Shown one piece after another: positions 13,360-26,600 of a stretch of 64,000 bases of DNA. The stretch is taken from contig CM055096.1 of assembly GCA_029204225.1 (NCBI GenBank), forward strand, positions 59,845,408-59,909,407. Reading direction: 5' to 3'. Origin of the DNA: Diphasiastrum complanatum. Lineage: Eukaryota; Streptophyta; Lycopodiopsida; Lycopodiales; Lycopodiaceae. Both the position numbers and the translations under genes were made by a program. The stretch's first letter is position 1; each line of letters opens with the position of its first letter. Below the pieces are notes generated by a model that was not told where the DNA came from, did not search any database, and worked only from the letters and a program-made list of their open reading frames with translations.

Positions 13360-16300
13360 CATGATTATTTTAGTTATGGCCCCTAGTGAGTTTCAACATG
13401 ACATTCTCTTCTTTCTATGTGATTCTAGCTTGAGGTCCAAATCATACTTTACATTAAATCTTGAATAAAACATCTCTTTTTGAGAGATGATTGATGTTTC
13501 GATGGTCTTAGCATCTTCCTACTTTTTTTTTTTGTAAAGTTGAGACTAAATTTTTTCCAAAGATGGTAATTTTTTCTTTTTCGTTGAGAGTTCTACCTCA
13601 TCTTTCATCAAACAATTAATCACACAAGGAACACACAGTTTTATGCTCTAAAAAATTTAGGTCTAAGCTAATATTTGATGTTTGAAGAAAACCAATCTCA
13701 AAGCAAAAAGAAAATTAATAACAAATACATCCTCAATTTTTTTTAATGACAACAAAGAAGAACTAAATTAAGACAAATCATTAACCTAGCTAGTGATTAT
13801 GTTAAGCATAAAGTCTCGACAATAAATCTCAAATTCAAAAATAAATATTGCTAAGTTTGGAGAAATAAAAAAGCTAGTTTTAGTCACCAAGGTTTAGCCA
13901 AAAATAGTCTATAATCGGTTTGTCTTAGCACAAGTGGATTTTCATGTAGCCATCCTCCAATTTTAGCACATACAAATTCTTCTATGTGCCCTTCACTACT
14001 AGCTCCGTGAAATCTTCTTTTCCATCATCAGCCAATATTGAACGAATCACTTCACTCTCTATACCCTTTCCATGCTCATTGACATTTAAAAGAAAGAATT
14101 CATTTTTTTAAAATATAGAAGTATCATTTGTAAAATATAACATAGTTATTTTGTGATCCACTTTCAAAAGGTAGCAACATTTAGAAGATATCTAACACAA
14201 AGCTGAGAATTTTTGTAAAACTTGTCAATGCAAATGATCAGACTTAGGCTAAATTAAACTAGAAATAAATAAGATTCTTATCAAAATTGATGTAAATAAT
14301 TCATTGTTTAAACAAAATTGAAGAGAATGAATTCTTTAACATATATTATAGACAATTAGATTTGAAAGACGCGTGAAAAAATGTATACAAGCATAATAGT
14401 AGATCGTAATCCTTTAGATCACAACCAACAAAATAGTTGATAGCCATGTGTGAGTCTTGATGGACTCAAGATTGTCAGGCTTTTGACCCAAGGTGTGGAG
14501 ACAATCTTGAGTGAAGGACCATGTAGTGGACATAAGGTCAATTTGACATGGGCATCAAGCTAGAGATCATGAAAGAAAGCTGACGAAGACTCGTTAACTT
14601 GCAAGTGGTGTGCCACATTGGATGCCAAATAGTTACGTGAGATAGGGCTCAAGATATTGAATGTCCCATTTTGAGTTGGGTGCCACGAAGGATTCTTGAG
14701 AGACCCAATATTGCTCTCATGAGTTTGGGCTCTTCTTGATGTAAGCTCATGCAAAATGTCAAGAGGAGACAATATCAACAATAGCTTTGTGCAAGATCAC
14801 GTTCAATTTTCTAGACTATGTGCAAATCTATAGGTCATGAAGTGAAGAGGCTTTTCTACTCAAGATTGCCACTAAACATGCAAACTTGAGAGTGTTGAAG
14901 ATTGTGGATTAGAAAATGTAGGCTATGACTTGCATTGACTCCCTATTGATGATGTCATGTATTACTACAAACCATGTTCGAGTGCTAGTAAAAATCTGTA
15001 GGCTTTGGTCAAAATTCCTGTAGGCTGTGACAAAAGGGTTCGCAGTGGAATCAGTTTTTCGACATTTGAGTCTAACCGATATTGGTGAACCGTGCTAAAG
15101 AATAGACACAAATTATTGAAAATCTTCCAAAACGACATCTAGGGGTCTAGTCCCTATATGCATAGTTGCAAATTGATGATATTGCTCAAAATCATCCAAG
15201 ACCGAAATTTTGTTGACCTTGAGAGTTTCTTGAAATTCATCCAAAGTGCTTGATGCATTAGACTTATCCTTAAAATCCTACCATTGTGTATATGCGGCCT
15301 TAGCATGTATAACATCATTGTAGTAGCAATCTAGGTGCCATAAGGTAAACTGTGCATGTAAAAATGGAATGTCCATTGGTTTTCATGCTTTTCATTCATG
15401 TCGACAATTTGTTGTCGTCGCAAATCAGTCACTAATACCATATTCACAATATCAATTGTAGGTGGGTTTGAGGGTGATGGTACCGAATCCCCTCTACTAG
15501 TGGCTCCAAAACTACAAGAGAGAATATGTACAAAGACTATAAGAGAAACGGTAAAATTTTGTCCAAAAACAACTTAAGGCGGATCCACAACAAATAGGTA
15601 GGAGGAGGAGCTTTTGCTACATGGATAACCATTGTGGAGGAGTAAAACAAGAGAATTTGTTCACACCCCACGTACAATGGAGCAATACAAGCAAGAAGTC
15701 ACAAGACATGGTAATGAAAGAGGATGGATCTCCTCCCCACACCCATATGATCAAAGACAAGCAAGAGGGATGTGACAACATCTGTTCAACCACCATCCTA
15801 GGTGGCATTTTGTACAAAAAAATTGATGGCTTTGATACCGACTATTACAAAACTTTTGTTCATCGGAGTTTTTGAGATGGAACAACCTAATCACGCAATG
15901 ATTTTGAATGTCTCATACCACTTGCTATCACTCTTGGCTCTAGCACAATTACCATGGCTAGAGATTTATCTTGGCTATGCATGTGCATATTACATCACCA
16001 ACTCCCGAGGTAGATTAAATGAATGATAAATGACTCTCCCACCAATGTATACATAGTACAGGTGGACCTCACCTCAAGAATGTTTATGCTTATCCAAAAC
16101 TTACATATTTAGAAAAGTTTATTCGTGGTGCCCCTAATACATTCATGGGCACCAACAAAATATTGGCTTTCAAATCATATGCATATTGCATTTAAAATGG
16201 TCATGTTTTTATTGAATGCATCTTATCCTCCAAAAGAAACATGGTTTCAAATAAAAATAAAATCCCAAGTTTATACTTAGCTCGTATCACCCTTACAAAA

Positions 16301-17240
16301 CCTAGGCTGGTTGATATAAGCCACCAATTTGTTAACATGCTTATATTGGTACTTGAGTGTTATCAAATTTTTCAAAAAGTGTAATACTAGGACTTGTGGT
16401 ATTAAACTTTCAATACTCACCCAATTGGTTGCAAGACTCAAGGCCTTCCCAACACCAAAAACATGATTTAAAACAATAATAATATCCCTACTTTTTAAAA
16501 ATGATGGGAAAACCCATGATCATACAAGAAGATCAAAGTATTTAAAATAATACCGTAGAACGACAAAAATGAATTAAGCTACCCAATAGCTAAGTAAAAC
16601 TTACAATAGTAAGCTAATTACTCAAAACCAACTGATGTAAATCATGAACTAAAATAGATCCAATAACAGGTAATGCAGAAAGTATTTAAAACCATTTTTA
16701 GAAACATAATTACATGCATTTATGTGAATATTTGAACCAACATCGAATTGTGAACAATCAATGAGTGATTCAGAACTAAGCATAAAACCTTCACGTGGAC
16801 AATCAATGTTTGCTTGTCATACAACGCACGTACCTTCCACCTGGTGCATGCACTACATGATAACCAATCGCTTGTTGTTATGCATAAAGATTCTACCAAT
16901 TTCTCTAGACTAAGTAGAAAAATTAACTATAAAAAATAAATAATCAGGAGAAGCTTTGCCTTAAGTAGTACATTTGAATTGATGAAGAAACAACAACAAA
17001 ACTGCATCCTTGAAAAATAAAAAGAAGTTCCTCATTTTAAAGCTGAAACTCAACTAAAAGTGACACCCTTAGCGTTTAGGAAGTCATCAGAGTAGCAGCT
17101 TTTCAATATCGTGACAAAGCTAAAAAAAAGTCACATTTGTGAGATTACGAAGGGGGAAGGCTTATTCCCCAGGGGCATTGCGCGCGGTCCGAGCTGCGCA
17201 CCAGCCCTCAGGGTGGAAGGTATGACTTGAGGGGGGCAAG
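13360..17240. other. Gene-free AT-rich stretch upstream of NASP
   Basis: No gene is recognisable. A few frames of 65-85 codons lack family signatures. A short piece at about 15,985-16,045 resembles the gypsy LTR at 24,640-24,700 (ACCAACTCC..AGGTAGAT..GAATG). The rest looks like eroded repeat DNA. Confidence 0.45.
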
Positions 17241-17246
17241 GCCAGG

Positions 17247-17255
17247 TTAGGGTTT
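17247..17255 (-). promoter_or_regulatory. Telo-box (AAACCCTAA on the minus strand) in the NASP promoter
   Basis: The + strand reads TTAGGGTTT about 200 bp upstream of the NASP start codon. Telo-boxes are common near transcription starts of plant genes expressed in dividing cells, which suits a histone chaperone. The motif is seen; its use is inferred. Confidence 0.5.
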
Positions 17256-17418
17256 GTCTTAAAAATCAAGGGCAGTGGCCAAAGTTTGAAATTCAATTGA
17301 ATTTAATAAAGTATTGGAGTTCCGCTCTCTTCTTTCGCGCGCTTCTCCTCGTCTGTTTCCCTGTTTTCTTTTCCTCTCTTTCTCGCCTTTCCTCTGCCTT
17401 TTTTTTTTAAATTTTCTT

Positions 17419-17440
17419 CGATCGATCGATCGATCGATCA
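17419..17440. repeat. (ATCG)n short tandem repeat in the NASP 5' leader
   Basis: Five consecutive GATC/ATCG units end 12 bp before the NASP ATG. The unit is self-complementary, so the leader RNA could pair with itself just ahead of the start codon. Confidence 0.9.
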
Positions 17441-17451
17441 GCGGAGCAAGG

Positions 17452-17624
17452 ATGGGGTTGATCGCAGAGGCGACAGAGGATCTGGTTCCTAATTCCGAGC
17501 CCGATGCTGCTCCTCTTGTCACACTCGAGGATGCACAACAGCTCTTTGACAGCGGCAGTGCAGCTCTCCGGACTGACGATTTTGATACGGCACTGGATCA
17601 TCTTAGCAGGGCGCTTGAAATAAG
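17452..17624 (+). CDS. NASP exon 1
   Basis: It starts at the ATG in AGGATGGGG and encodes residues 1-57 plus two bases of codon 58. It ends ATAAG, followed by GCAAGC, a GC donor. The join AG+G restores arginine in the TPR end ALEIR. Confidence 0.9.
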
Positions 17625-20600
17625 GCAAGCTATGAAGCTTTTCTCTTGTATCGAGTCACTTTGTGTATTTTTTCAGACAGGCTAAGAAGCCTTTCTCTTG
17701 CATTTGCTTGCTATATATGCATTTTTAGGCAGGCTGTGAAACCCTTTCTCTTGTATAATGTATTTACTCTCGTAGGTAATGTTTTAGGCTGGCTATGAAG
17801 CTTTTATTTTCTGTCAAGCCAATATATATGCTCTCTCTATGCCTTTTCTTAGGGCCAAGGGTTGTAAGAGTTCTTTGCGAAGAAACTATGGTTCTTGTCG
17901 TTTATGTTAGGGTTTTCATCAAGAACATTGGTTTGTAACTATTGTTTTGCTTTTTTGAACTGAAGGAATTATGTCTAGTCCGATGGTCGTGTTGCTTTAG
18001 CAAAGCATATATGCGTGGATCGTTGTTGGTTTCCAGGTGAAACGGCTCAGATTTTGTAGGCAGTCGAAGACTATGCATAATAGAAACAAATTCTTCTGTT
18101 GGCATTTGATGACAATGTAGTAGGGAAGTACATTTTTCCTCAGATAAGTTTGTAGTGCTTTAGAAGTTCTTTGTGAATCCACACACTTCACAGTCGACGG
18201 ATTAGTTCGTTAGTAGTTAAATGACACGTGGCGTTTTGGGCTTCTTGATGTGTAACCCGTTTTAGACCTGTATGATGAATGCAATGCACATGATTTGCTG
18301 TTTTTGGACCAATCTGTGTCTGAATTGTTGTCTTGTTCGCGCATGTGAGCTTTTTATTTGGATCATCACGAGTCTGTACCTTTGACTCACAAAGGTTATG
18401 GGCCCATTGTGTGTATAGGCCTAGATACACACTGAGATCACGTTGAATTCATTCCCTGGAGGACTAGTAAAGAGATGCAAAAACTTGTAGAAAATTGTTC
18501 TTTGTAGTAAGAAAGAGACAGCCAAACATGTGCGATGGAGATTCAAGCCGTGTTGGAGGAGAGGCTAGTTGAAAGATTTGAAGGAATTGACTATTCAGTA
18601 TGGTGCTTAAGGAGAAGCATTTGTGGGGGTTGGTCGAAGGAGGTGAGAAAGCCCTTCACGATGACCAAGAGGGAGTACCTATCAATATCAAAGTGTCGAT
18701 AGTGTTTCAAGCAAATGAGCGGAAGGCCTAGCCAACTTTGGGGGAAGTTCCTGTTGCACAGGTACATGATGTGAAATTGTCATATGGAGTTCGGGATACG
18801 CTTAAATCCATGTACAAAGGCAAGAGTTTGACCAACAAGTATATTAGCCACCCTTCAAATATAAGGAGCCGAATCTTTACAATCACATTTGGAGAAAGCA
18901 AAGTTAGTAGCCAGACAACTGGAAACGGCAGGGGCGGCTGGAAATTGCAAGGGCAAGTGTTGACAAAATATATGATGTTTATGATTTTTGGATGCTTACC
19001 TACTTACAACCCTTTGATATGGATAGGGAACATGGTGGATGAATTAGATCTAGGTTGTGTAACATATTGAATACTGCAGGAACAAAGGAAAAAAACCTGC
19101 TACGACAAGATGAACTTGCTCTTGTAGGCAAAATGGTAGACATTGGATTTGATATGAGAGACAAGCGAGATTCTAGAAGTGAGGCAAGGAACCATGGCAT
19201 CAAAACAATAGCAAAAGGGAACAATTTGGAGGAGCAGCAAAGTGGAGGCGCTTTTAAAGCTAGGAGACAAATCTTTTTTGATAGAAGAAGGGCCGTAGTA
19301 TGTTACCACTTTAACAGCCCAGGACATTGCTAGGAAGTGTTGTAACAAATCGGAAGATACGATAAAAAGGGGGAACAACTCAATTTATTACGGTAGGCAT
19401 TGAAGACGATGAAGAGATTATAGCTTTGATGGCTATGGCTAATCAAGAAGGTGACCAAGAAGAGGTGCGAGGCAGCCAAGGAAATCACTAATACGAGATG
19501 GTCGTGGAGCAACAATTGATATGACACACAACATCAAAGAAGTACTTCAATCCTTGAGGTAGGAGACAAGATTCAATCATTCCAAGAACTTAATGTCAGT
19601 CAATAAAATGATTGAGATTGGCATTGAGGTACGCTTCATATGGGATCATTACTAGATCATCAAAGAAGATGAGCTCTTAGCAATACAGACGAAAGAGAGG
19701 CTAAAGGAGGCCTATCTAGATTGAAGAAATAATCACTAGTTATCTCAATGCACATGTGGTTGCTTCAAACACAACAAATGGTTGCTTATGGCATGAAAAT
19801 CTTGGACATGTAGGGGTACTGGAAACTGAAAACTCATGTGGAAAGGAGAACTAGTCATGGGGATGGATACCTGAAGCATACACGTGCTGGGGCTGTCCCC
19901 TAGGAAAGCAACATAGGGAGACCTTCGAGAGAAGTCTTGGGATTAAGAAACTAGGCCCAGAATTGTAGGCTTTTTGTGGGATATCCCAACAATCCATTTA
20001 GATACAAGATATCTCTTCAAGAAGAAAAATGATCTTGTCTAAGGATGTGGTTTTTTTGAAAATGAGGATGAATAAAAAGAAGGCATGGAGAAAGTTGAAC
20101 ATCCTAACACAATGGTTCTTGACAATGGAAATGAAGTAAGACGTATCAATGAGCATGGAGAAGACAATACAGAAGAAGAAAATGAGCAAGCAAGCAAGAA
20201 TAGGTGAGGGAAAAAGGGGAACAAACCAAGATCCCAGGAGATCAACAAGAAATAGAAAGAGGTTGGAGAGAAATGATGTGACAACATTTGTTTGTTAGCT
20301 ATGAGTAAAAAAGGGTGCAAGAAACTTTGCTGTTCTTGCATCTTGTACATGGGCCGTTGGATTCTCTCCTAGTGTTAGGAATATTCTCACAAAGGCTTTG
20401 TGTTCCTTTGCTAGATATGCAGCCATTGCCTCAACAATTATGCGCCCCCCCCCTCCGATCCGCTTCAGCAGCTTTCTTGCTCCTTTTGACTATCCTCCAT
20501 AGTAGCTGCTCCTTGAGCACCATTTGTATCCGTCATTGCAACAATGGGATCTGCTTCCTTCCTTTGACCTCTTAATGAGCCTTGCCTCGAGTGCAGCCTA

Positions 20601-23600
20601 AGTTTTTATGGCGATGGGCACCAATGATAGGTTTAAAAAAGATTTCTCCCTCTCTCCCTCTGGTCTTTATCAATGATGACGTGCTGGGCATGTACCTTTT
20701 CCTAGACGTGTAGTGGGCCCATAACCTTTGCGAATCAAAGGTACAAGCTAGCATTCATTCCATACAAAAACAAATAACCTATCAACTCTAAGAGACAACA
20801 ATGATTCAAAAGCATAAAAACTACGTACCGTGTAACTGTTTTAACTAGCTAGTGATAAGTAGAGAGAGACTCACATTTCCGGACTAAAAACTCATTATAT
20901 TTTTGAATTGCAGGGTACAACATTATGGGGAATTGGCGCCTGAGCTAACTTCTACATATCATAAGTATGGGTGTGCACTGTTGTACAAGGTTCAGGCAGA
21001 GACAGATGTCTTGGGCGAGTCCGCAACTTCAAAGGAAAAAAATTCAACTTCTCCCAAGACAGCGGTTGACGAAGGTGCTTAGATACTGCACAACCTCGAG
21101 TCTTAAATACTATTTACCAATTTTTACCAATAACGAGTTGATTGATTGTGCATTGTTGCTTATTAAGTATGCTAATTTGGTAACTTGTGGATTTTTGAAG
21201 GTAGTGAGTGGCTAGGATTTTTGTTTCCCACACACTGATTGGGAAAGTAGTCTTATATGACATGTCTTTTTTCCATCAATAATTACTGTTAAGCTTTAGT
21301 ATGAAATTTGTATCACAGATTTTTTGACTGCTCAAACAGGGGTGGCCAAGGGATCCGATGAGAACAGTGATGCCGAGGGGTCTGAAGAGGAGCTTCAAGA
21401 AGATGAAGAGACAGATTTGGAATTAGCTTGGAAAATGCTGGACATTGCCAGAGTTATCCATGAGAAACAGCATACGCACACTATTGCCGAAGTGGATGTG
21501 ATTACAGCGTTAGGAGATGTAAGTCTTGAGAAAGGTAAAACATATGAAAAGTTTATGTTTTTTAATACCTAGTTCTGCTGCCTGCGAAGATCATTGAATT
21601 CTGCAAGAAGATCAACGCAAGTTGACTCACAAACACAACAAAATTGTATGTGGAAGAGGACACATCTGTCAAATCCATTCAGAATTTCTAGCATAATAGT
21701 TTTGTAGTCTGTAAAATATATAGTACTGTTCTGTCTAACTTGAGCTAGGTTTTTAGTGCCCATGTATGACAGAAAGGCACAAGAGTGTCTCCTATACTTT
21801 CTATCATTTATGTATGAACAAAATGCGCCTAGTAGTTGGGTACCTAGTTCATTCAGAATGCATATGTTTGGAGTTAGAATTCTGATCAGAACTATTTCCT
21901 AAATGTATTTCTATTGAATGTTTGTTCTCGACTGTGTTGTTTTCGAAATTTCGTGTTTCTTGGCCCAGTGTTCTGAATGCTTTCTTTGGATAATCTGAAC
22001 ATGTTTCAAAATATATGGTTACCGATATCCTTGAAGGCACGTACTTGATGCTCCATCTGGAACAACATATTAAACATGTTTTAGAACCTATGGTTGCTTG
22101 TGTGCTCGTAGATATCTACATTTTTTTTTAAATTCATCACCTTTAAGTTTAGTGGGTGTCTTTATTCAATTCAAATTAGCAATCAATTGGAGATAGTTGA
22201 AGGGTTTCTTTTGTGATTTATGTCTGCAATACGATTTACGTTCTACTCCCTATTTCCTATGTTCCCTATTCTTTCTTTTCGTCGAGACTGGTGCACTTTT
22301 CCTTTTCTTTATTCAATTCAAATTAGCAATCAATTGGAGATAGTTGAAGGGTTTCTTTCATGTCTGCAATACGATTTACGTTCTACTCCCTATTTCCTAT
22401 GTTCCCTATTCTTTCTTTTCGTCGAGACTGGTGCACTTTTCCTTTTTGTAAGGCATTTCCTCCAGAAGTAGTGCAATCAAACTTCTGCATCAGAAAAGCC
22501 ATCTTGTTTAGTTGTCTATGTTGTCAGGGAGTGAATCTTAGTTTTCTCTCCCCTAAGTGCTGGCCAAATGTACAAATGAATTGCTGATGATACTTGTGCT
22601 CTCAATGCCGAGGACGGCAAAAAAGCCAACTTGTTTAGTTGTCCATGTCGTCACGAAGTACTTCTTAGATTTCTCTCACCTAGATCTTGGCCAAAGGTAC
22701 AAGTGATTTGCTCATGATACGTTTGGCTGTCAATGCAGAGGACTTTCAGACAAGTTTCGAAGATTACACAAGGGCCTTAGAAATTTTGAAAGGACTCGTT
22801 GAACCTGATGATCGACATCTAGCTGAACTGTATCCCAGAATAGCTTGCTGAAGCCTGGGCTTAGCTTTCTGAATGAAACTTTTGTTTTTCACAGATGTAT
22901 GAAAATGCAGTTGACAAAGAATTTTTGTTGTGGATTTTGTTACCAAACATTGCATCCATTATGTATTCTATTTGATTTTGTCAGCTATATGCTAGTTCAG
23001 TGAAACCAGGAATATCTGTTGGTGTTTGGTAAGTTTGTATTCATAGTTCCAAGTGTATGAGTTACGTCAGATAAATGCCTGTCACCTGGAAAACCAATAA
23101 TGCCTGTTTTTTGAATTCATACTTTTCAGTCATTATTTATGTTAGAGAAATGCCAGTTTACTGAAAGAGTGCTCCCACCTTGGAAAAGCTGTATAATGTT
23201 GAAACTTGAAAGTATTCAGATGTTGCTTCAAAGGTTTCATCTCCCACATGGGGGCATACTGTTTCTACTTTTGAAAGGGCGATGTCTTTATTAAATCCAT
23301 CAACTGGCAATTTCTAACTTTTCCTCCGCTTTATTTTAAAAGCAGAGATCAAATTTGACTCTGTACTGTGTAAGTTTGTTTGCCTAGATAACCTTGACTT
23401 TGCTAGAAACTTTAAACTTGCTCTTGCCCAAGAACTTGGCGGCAAACTTCAGGAGGCAATAGAAAATTGTTTGAAGGCTGCTTCAGTTTGTAAGGCAAGA
23501 CTGCAAAGACTAAAAACAGAGGAGGACAGTTTGAATACCAACAAATTGCAAGAAGAAAAGGAACAATCGGAGCAGGGACATGGAGCAAATGACAATGATA

Positions 23601-26600
23601 TTGCTGCAAACTCAGAAGAACATGCTCAAAAGGTGACAAGAGTAGCACAAGAGATAAAAGAAATTGAACAACTACTTGTTGACCTCAGGGAGAAGGTTAG
23701 ACTGTTTCCTGTTTCTGTTCTTTAAGGTGATGCAGGTTTTAATCAAATGGTCCTTTTTTGTTTTTGGTTTTGAGTGGGAGTGTTTAAGTTTTGTCTGATT
23801 ATTCTCATCTACTTTCATGTGCCATGCGTTATAGCTAAGAGTCTGTTCAAAGTTTTGTTATTACCATAAATATAATGTTCCAGAATGCTCCAATTTTTTT
23901 TGAAGTTTTATCTTAAAAACTTATAAAATATTCACTTTTCAAGCTTTTAAAAAAGAAGTATTGATGGAAATCTGTTTTAAGCGTATGCAGTGTGTTGCGA
24001 CCACACCAATCGGAAATCACCAGGTTTAGGTCAACACAGATGCTCACGATCCACCCTGCCGTAGGATCCGATCCAGATCCACCCTCTGTGCCCTAAGCCC
24101 AATGACTAGACAACAAGCAGGATCCAGCTTCCAGCCTTAACAACGTCCCATACTGCCGCCAGCACCTTCGGCCTTCTCCTTGTTGGAATATCAATCCACA
24201 CTCTAGAGAGAACTATCAAACAGGGCGGATAGCTCAGTGGTAGAGCATCCCATCCGGTATGAGGGAGGTCCTGGGTTCGAATCCTAGTCTGTCCATCCAT
24301 ATTATGATTTATGGATTTCTAACATGGTATCAGAGCCAAGTTAGACGGTAGACCTAACAGTTCATGGTGTCAAAGCCATGGTTAGGTGGCCCAAGTTGTG
24401 GGGCAAGTGACAGCTAGGACCCCAACCAAGTGTGGCTTGAGGGGGGGTGCTGGAATATCAATCCACACTCTAGAGAGAACTATCAAACAGGGCGGATAGC
24501 TCAGTGGTAGAGCATCCCATCCGGTATGAGGGAGGTCCTGGGTTAGAATCCTAGTCTATCCATCCATATTATGATTTATGGATTTCTAACACTCCTACCC
24601 CTAGCTAGCACCATCCTGGGTATGCACATGCGCACTACCATCCACCAACTCCTAGGTAGATCGTATGAATGGTAACTGAGATCTCTTTCCTTGTATACCT
24701 CCAAGGTGGGAGCCTCCATGCCAAGCGCATATCCCTGATTATGACAAGTGGCATGCATGCGGTCCATGATCCAACTAGTCAAGTCAATTGGCCCAGCCCA
24801 ATGTCCAATTTCAAGTTAGGTGTGGGACCCAAGGGTTTGGGTCCCCAACATTCTCTCCCATTTAAAAAGACTTTTCTTCTAAGAAAGAAATTTTGGGAAT
24901 CTCTGTCTAAGGTCTCCTCATCGTCGGAACTACCTTTCCAACGAAACCAAGTACTCAGTCACTTGCTGGTTTTTTAGCCCATGTTGACGTACATCAACAA
25001 TGGCCTGTGGTTCAGAAGGTACAAAGGTCGACAATCCTCTAATTGAACTAGCTCATCCGCCTAACTCAAACCATCCTCCACACCAAGTCGTTCCTTTAAA
25101 CGACGTACTGGGAACATTGGATGGACTTTGATTCCTCGTAGAAGATCTAGTTGATAGGCATCCTGATTGAGTTTCTTTACAATACGAAAAGGCCCATAGA
25201 AATGTAGGACATTTTCTTGTCCTCAACACCTTGGAATCTTTCGGAATTCTAAGGTAAACCCAATCTCCTTCCAAAAACACTAAAGGCTGCCAGTTTTGAT
25301 TAGCGTAAAACTGAGCTCTATCTGGAGCCGTTATTATGTTATCTCGAGCGACACGCAACATTCCTTGCATATCCTGCAAGAAATCCACTGTTGCATTCAT
25401 ATTTTCCACGAACTGCGGTTTGAATTGTTCGAATCGTTCAGAGCCGGTTTGAGTTGAAAATAGAAAATCTCGATTCATTGTTGATTACTAGTTTTAATAG
25501 TTTATAGGGATATGAATTTTGTGTAATCTGATTTGTATTTGACCTTTGATCACTTTTGGTCAACTAATGATTCATGAAGTTGGACTTTGGCGTTTTTCAG
25601 AATACATCATCCATGTTTGACAATGTTTGTACAATTGCATAGTTTTTGTTCGTAGCTCAAATTGCTCAACGCACAAATATGTAGAGAAATCAATGCGCGT
25701 GTCATGAACACAATCGTTACTAGTAGAGCGGTGTAAATAGCATTTATGAATTGTTTATCTAAGAATAGAAGTTTTAGGAACTGAAAAAAACCAAAGAAAA
25801 AAAAGTCAATTAATTTTTTGTTTCTTGGTTTGAACTTGGTAGGCCAGTTGAACTTGCGAGGCCAGTTGAATCGGTTCGAACCAGACAAATTGGCCCGATT
25901 CGAATCGGTTGGAAACACTAGTTGTATTCTTAGAGACCTATGAGGAGGCATGAGGCTAGAAACCATACATCAACATGAATGGACTATAACTTGTTGCTGA
26001 GTGCTTTGCGTTGTTATATGCAAACCCAACCATTGGGAGGTACCATTTCCAATCTGATTGCCTCTTGGTTTCCAGTTTCTCAAAGACCGCTTGCCATAAT
26101 TACCATAGGTGGAATATCGCCTTTGAGTAGGATCCAACTTTTTGCTTTCAAAACCAACCAATCCACCATCCTAATATAGGCTTGCCCTTACAACAAAGTG
26201 GCTAGCATCCGTCTCAAGCACATACGGCTTGTTAGGATCAACTACGTGTTGTATTGGAGTTGTAGACACACAATGTTTTAGAGTTTCAAAACTTTGATTT
26301 AACTTTTCAATCCAAGTAACTGGAGGATTGAACTTGATTGTGTCAACTAGTTTTCTTGGCCTTTTTGAGGAGATTTGTCAATGATAATGCAATTACCGCG
26401 TAATCCAAGAATTTGTAGGAAAACCTAGTGAAGTTGAGAAAAGACTTGACTTCATGTATGGTTGGAGAGTGGGCCACTCATGAACCTTACGAGCCTTATT
26501 AGGGTGAATTTCCAATCCACGGTCCAAAATAACGTGACCGAGATATTCTAGTCTTGTTTGGAAGAATTAACACTTGGATTCTTTGGCATAGAGTTTCTCT

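Larger units (their letters stand above)
24181..24591 (+). mobile_element. TRIM retrotransposon with a tRNA-like sequence in each LTR
   Basis: Two 144-bp direct repeats (24,181-24,324 and 24,448-24,591) flank a 123-bp internal region. They start TGTTGG/TGCTGG, end TTTCTAACA and differ at about three positions. The 5' LTR is followed at once by TGGTATCAGAGCC, the initiator-Met primer-binding site. The 3' LTR is preceded by a G-rich polypurine tract. CTCCT stands on both sides (24,176-24,180 and 24,592-24,596), a perfect 5-bp target duplication. There is no coding capacity. Each LTR contains a 72-73-nt tRNA-like sequence with recognisable A and B boxes. This is the organisation of Cassandra TRIMs with tRNA instead of 5S RNA; I recall tRNA-bearing TRIMs being named Helenus. 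Mobilisation would need proteins from another LTR element. Confidence 0.9.
23993..24850 (-). repeat. Gypsy 3' LTR, interrupted by a TRIM
   Basis: The ends form TGTTG at 23,993 and CAACA at 24,846-24,850. Minus-strand gypsy coding remnants follow to the right. On the minus strand a purine-rich stretch (from 24,868 down to 24,851, including GGGAGAGAA) precedes the LTR and would be the polypurine tract. The LTR would be about 440 bp without the 411-bp TRIM and its 5-bp duplication. No second copy of this LTR is intact in the window, so the boundaries rest on the terminal inverted bases and position. Confidence 0.6.

Noticed and set aside
17314-17451. Upstream extension of NASP exon 1
   Set aside because: It has no ATG at its start and is pyrimidine-rich leader sequence; NASP-like sequence begins after the ATG at 17,452.
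20039-20350. 103-codon minus-strand hydrophobic frame
   Set aside because: Antisense of the copia hinge on the plus strand, which has the recognisable RRSTRNR segment.
21511-21524. GTAAGT as the NASP exon 3 donor
   Set aside because: A strong donor by sequence, but it gives the wrong phase for exon 4 and drops the conserved VSLEK; the donor at 21,535 fits.
22220-22587. Two similar hydrophobic frames (MSAIRFTFYSLFPMFPILSF)
   Set aside because: They are the two copies of a tandem duplication inside a NASP intron.
22985-23030. An extra NASP exon after TTTTGTCAG
   Set aside because: The phase inherited from exon 4 meets a stop, and exon 4 joins exon 5 at 23,407 perfectly.
24223-24562. Two functional nuclear tRNA genes
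   Set aside because: Both copies sit at the same place in the two LTRs of a TRIM, the anticodon arm is irregular, and one B box has lost its conserved C.
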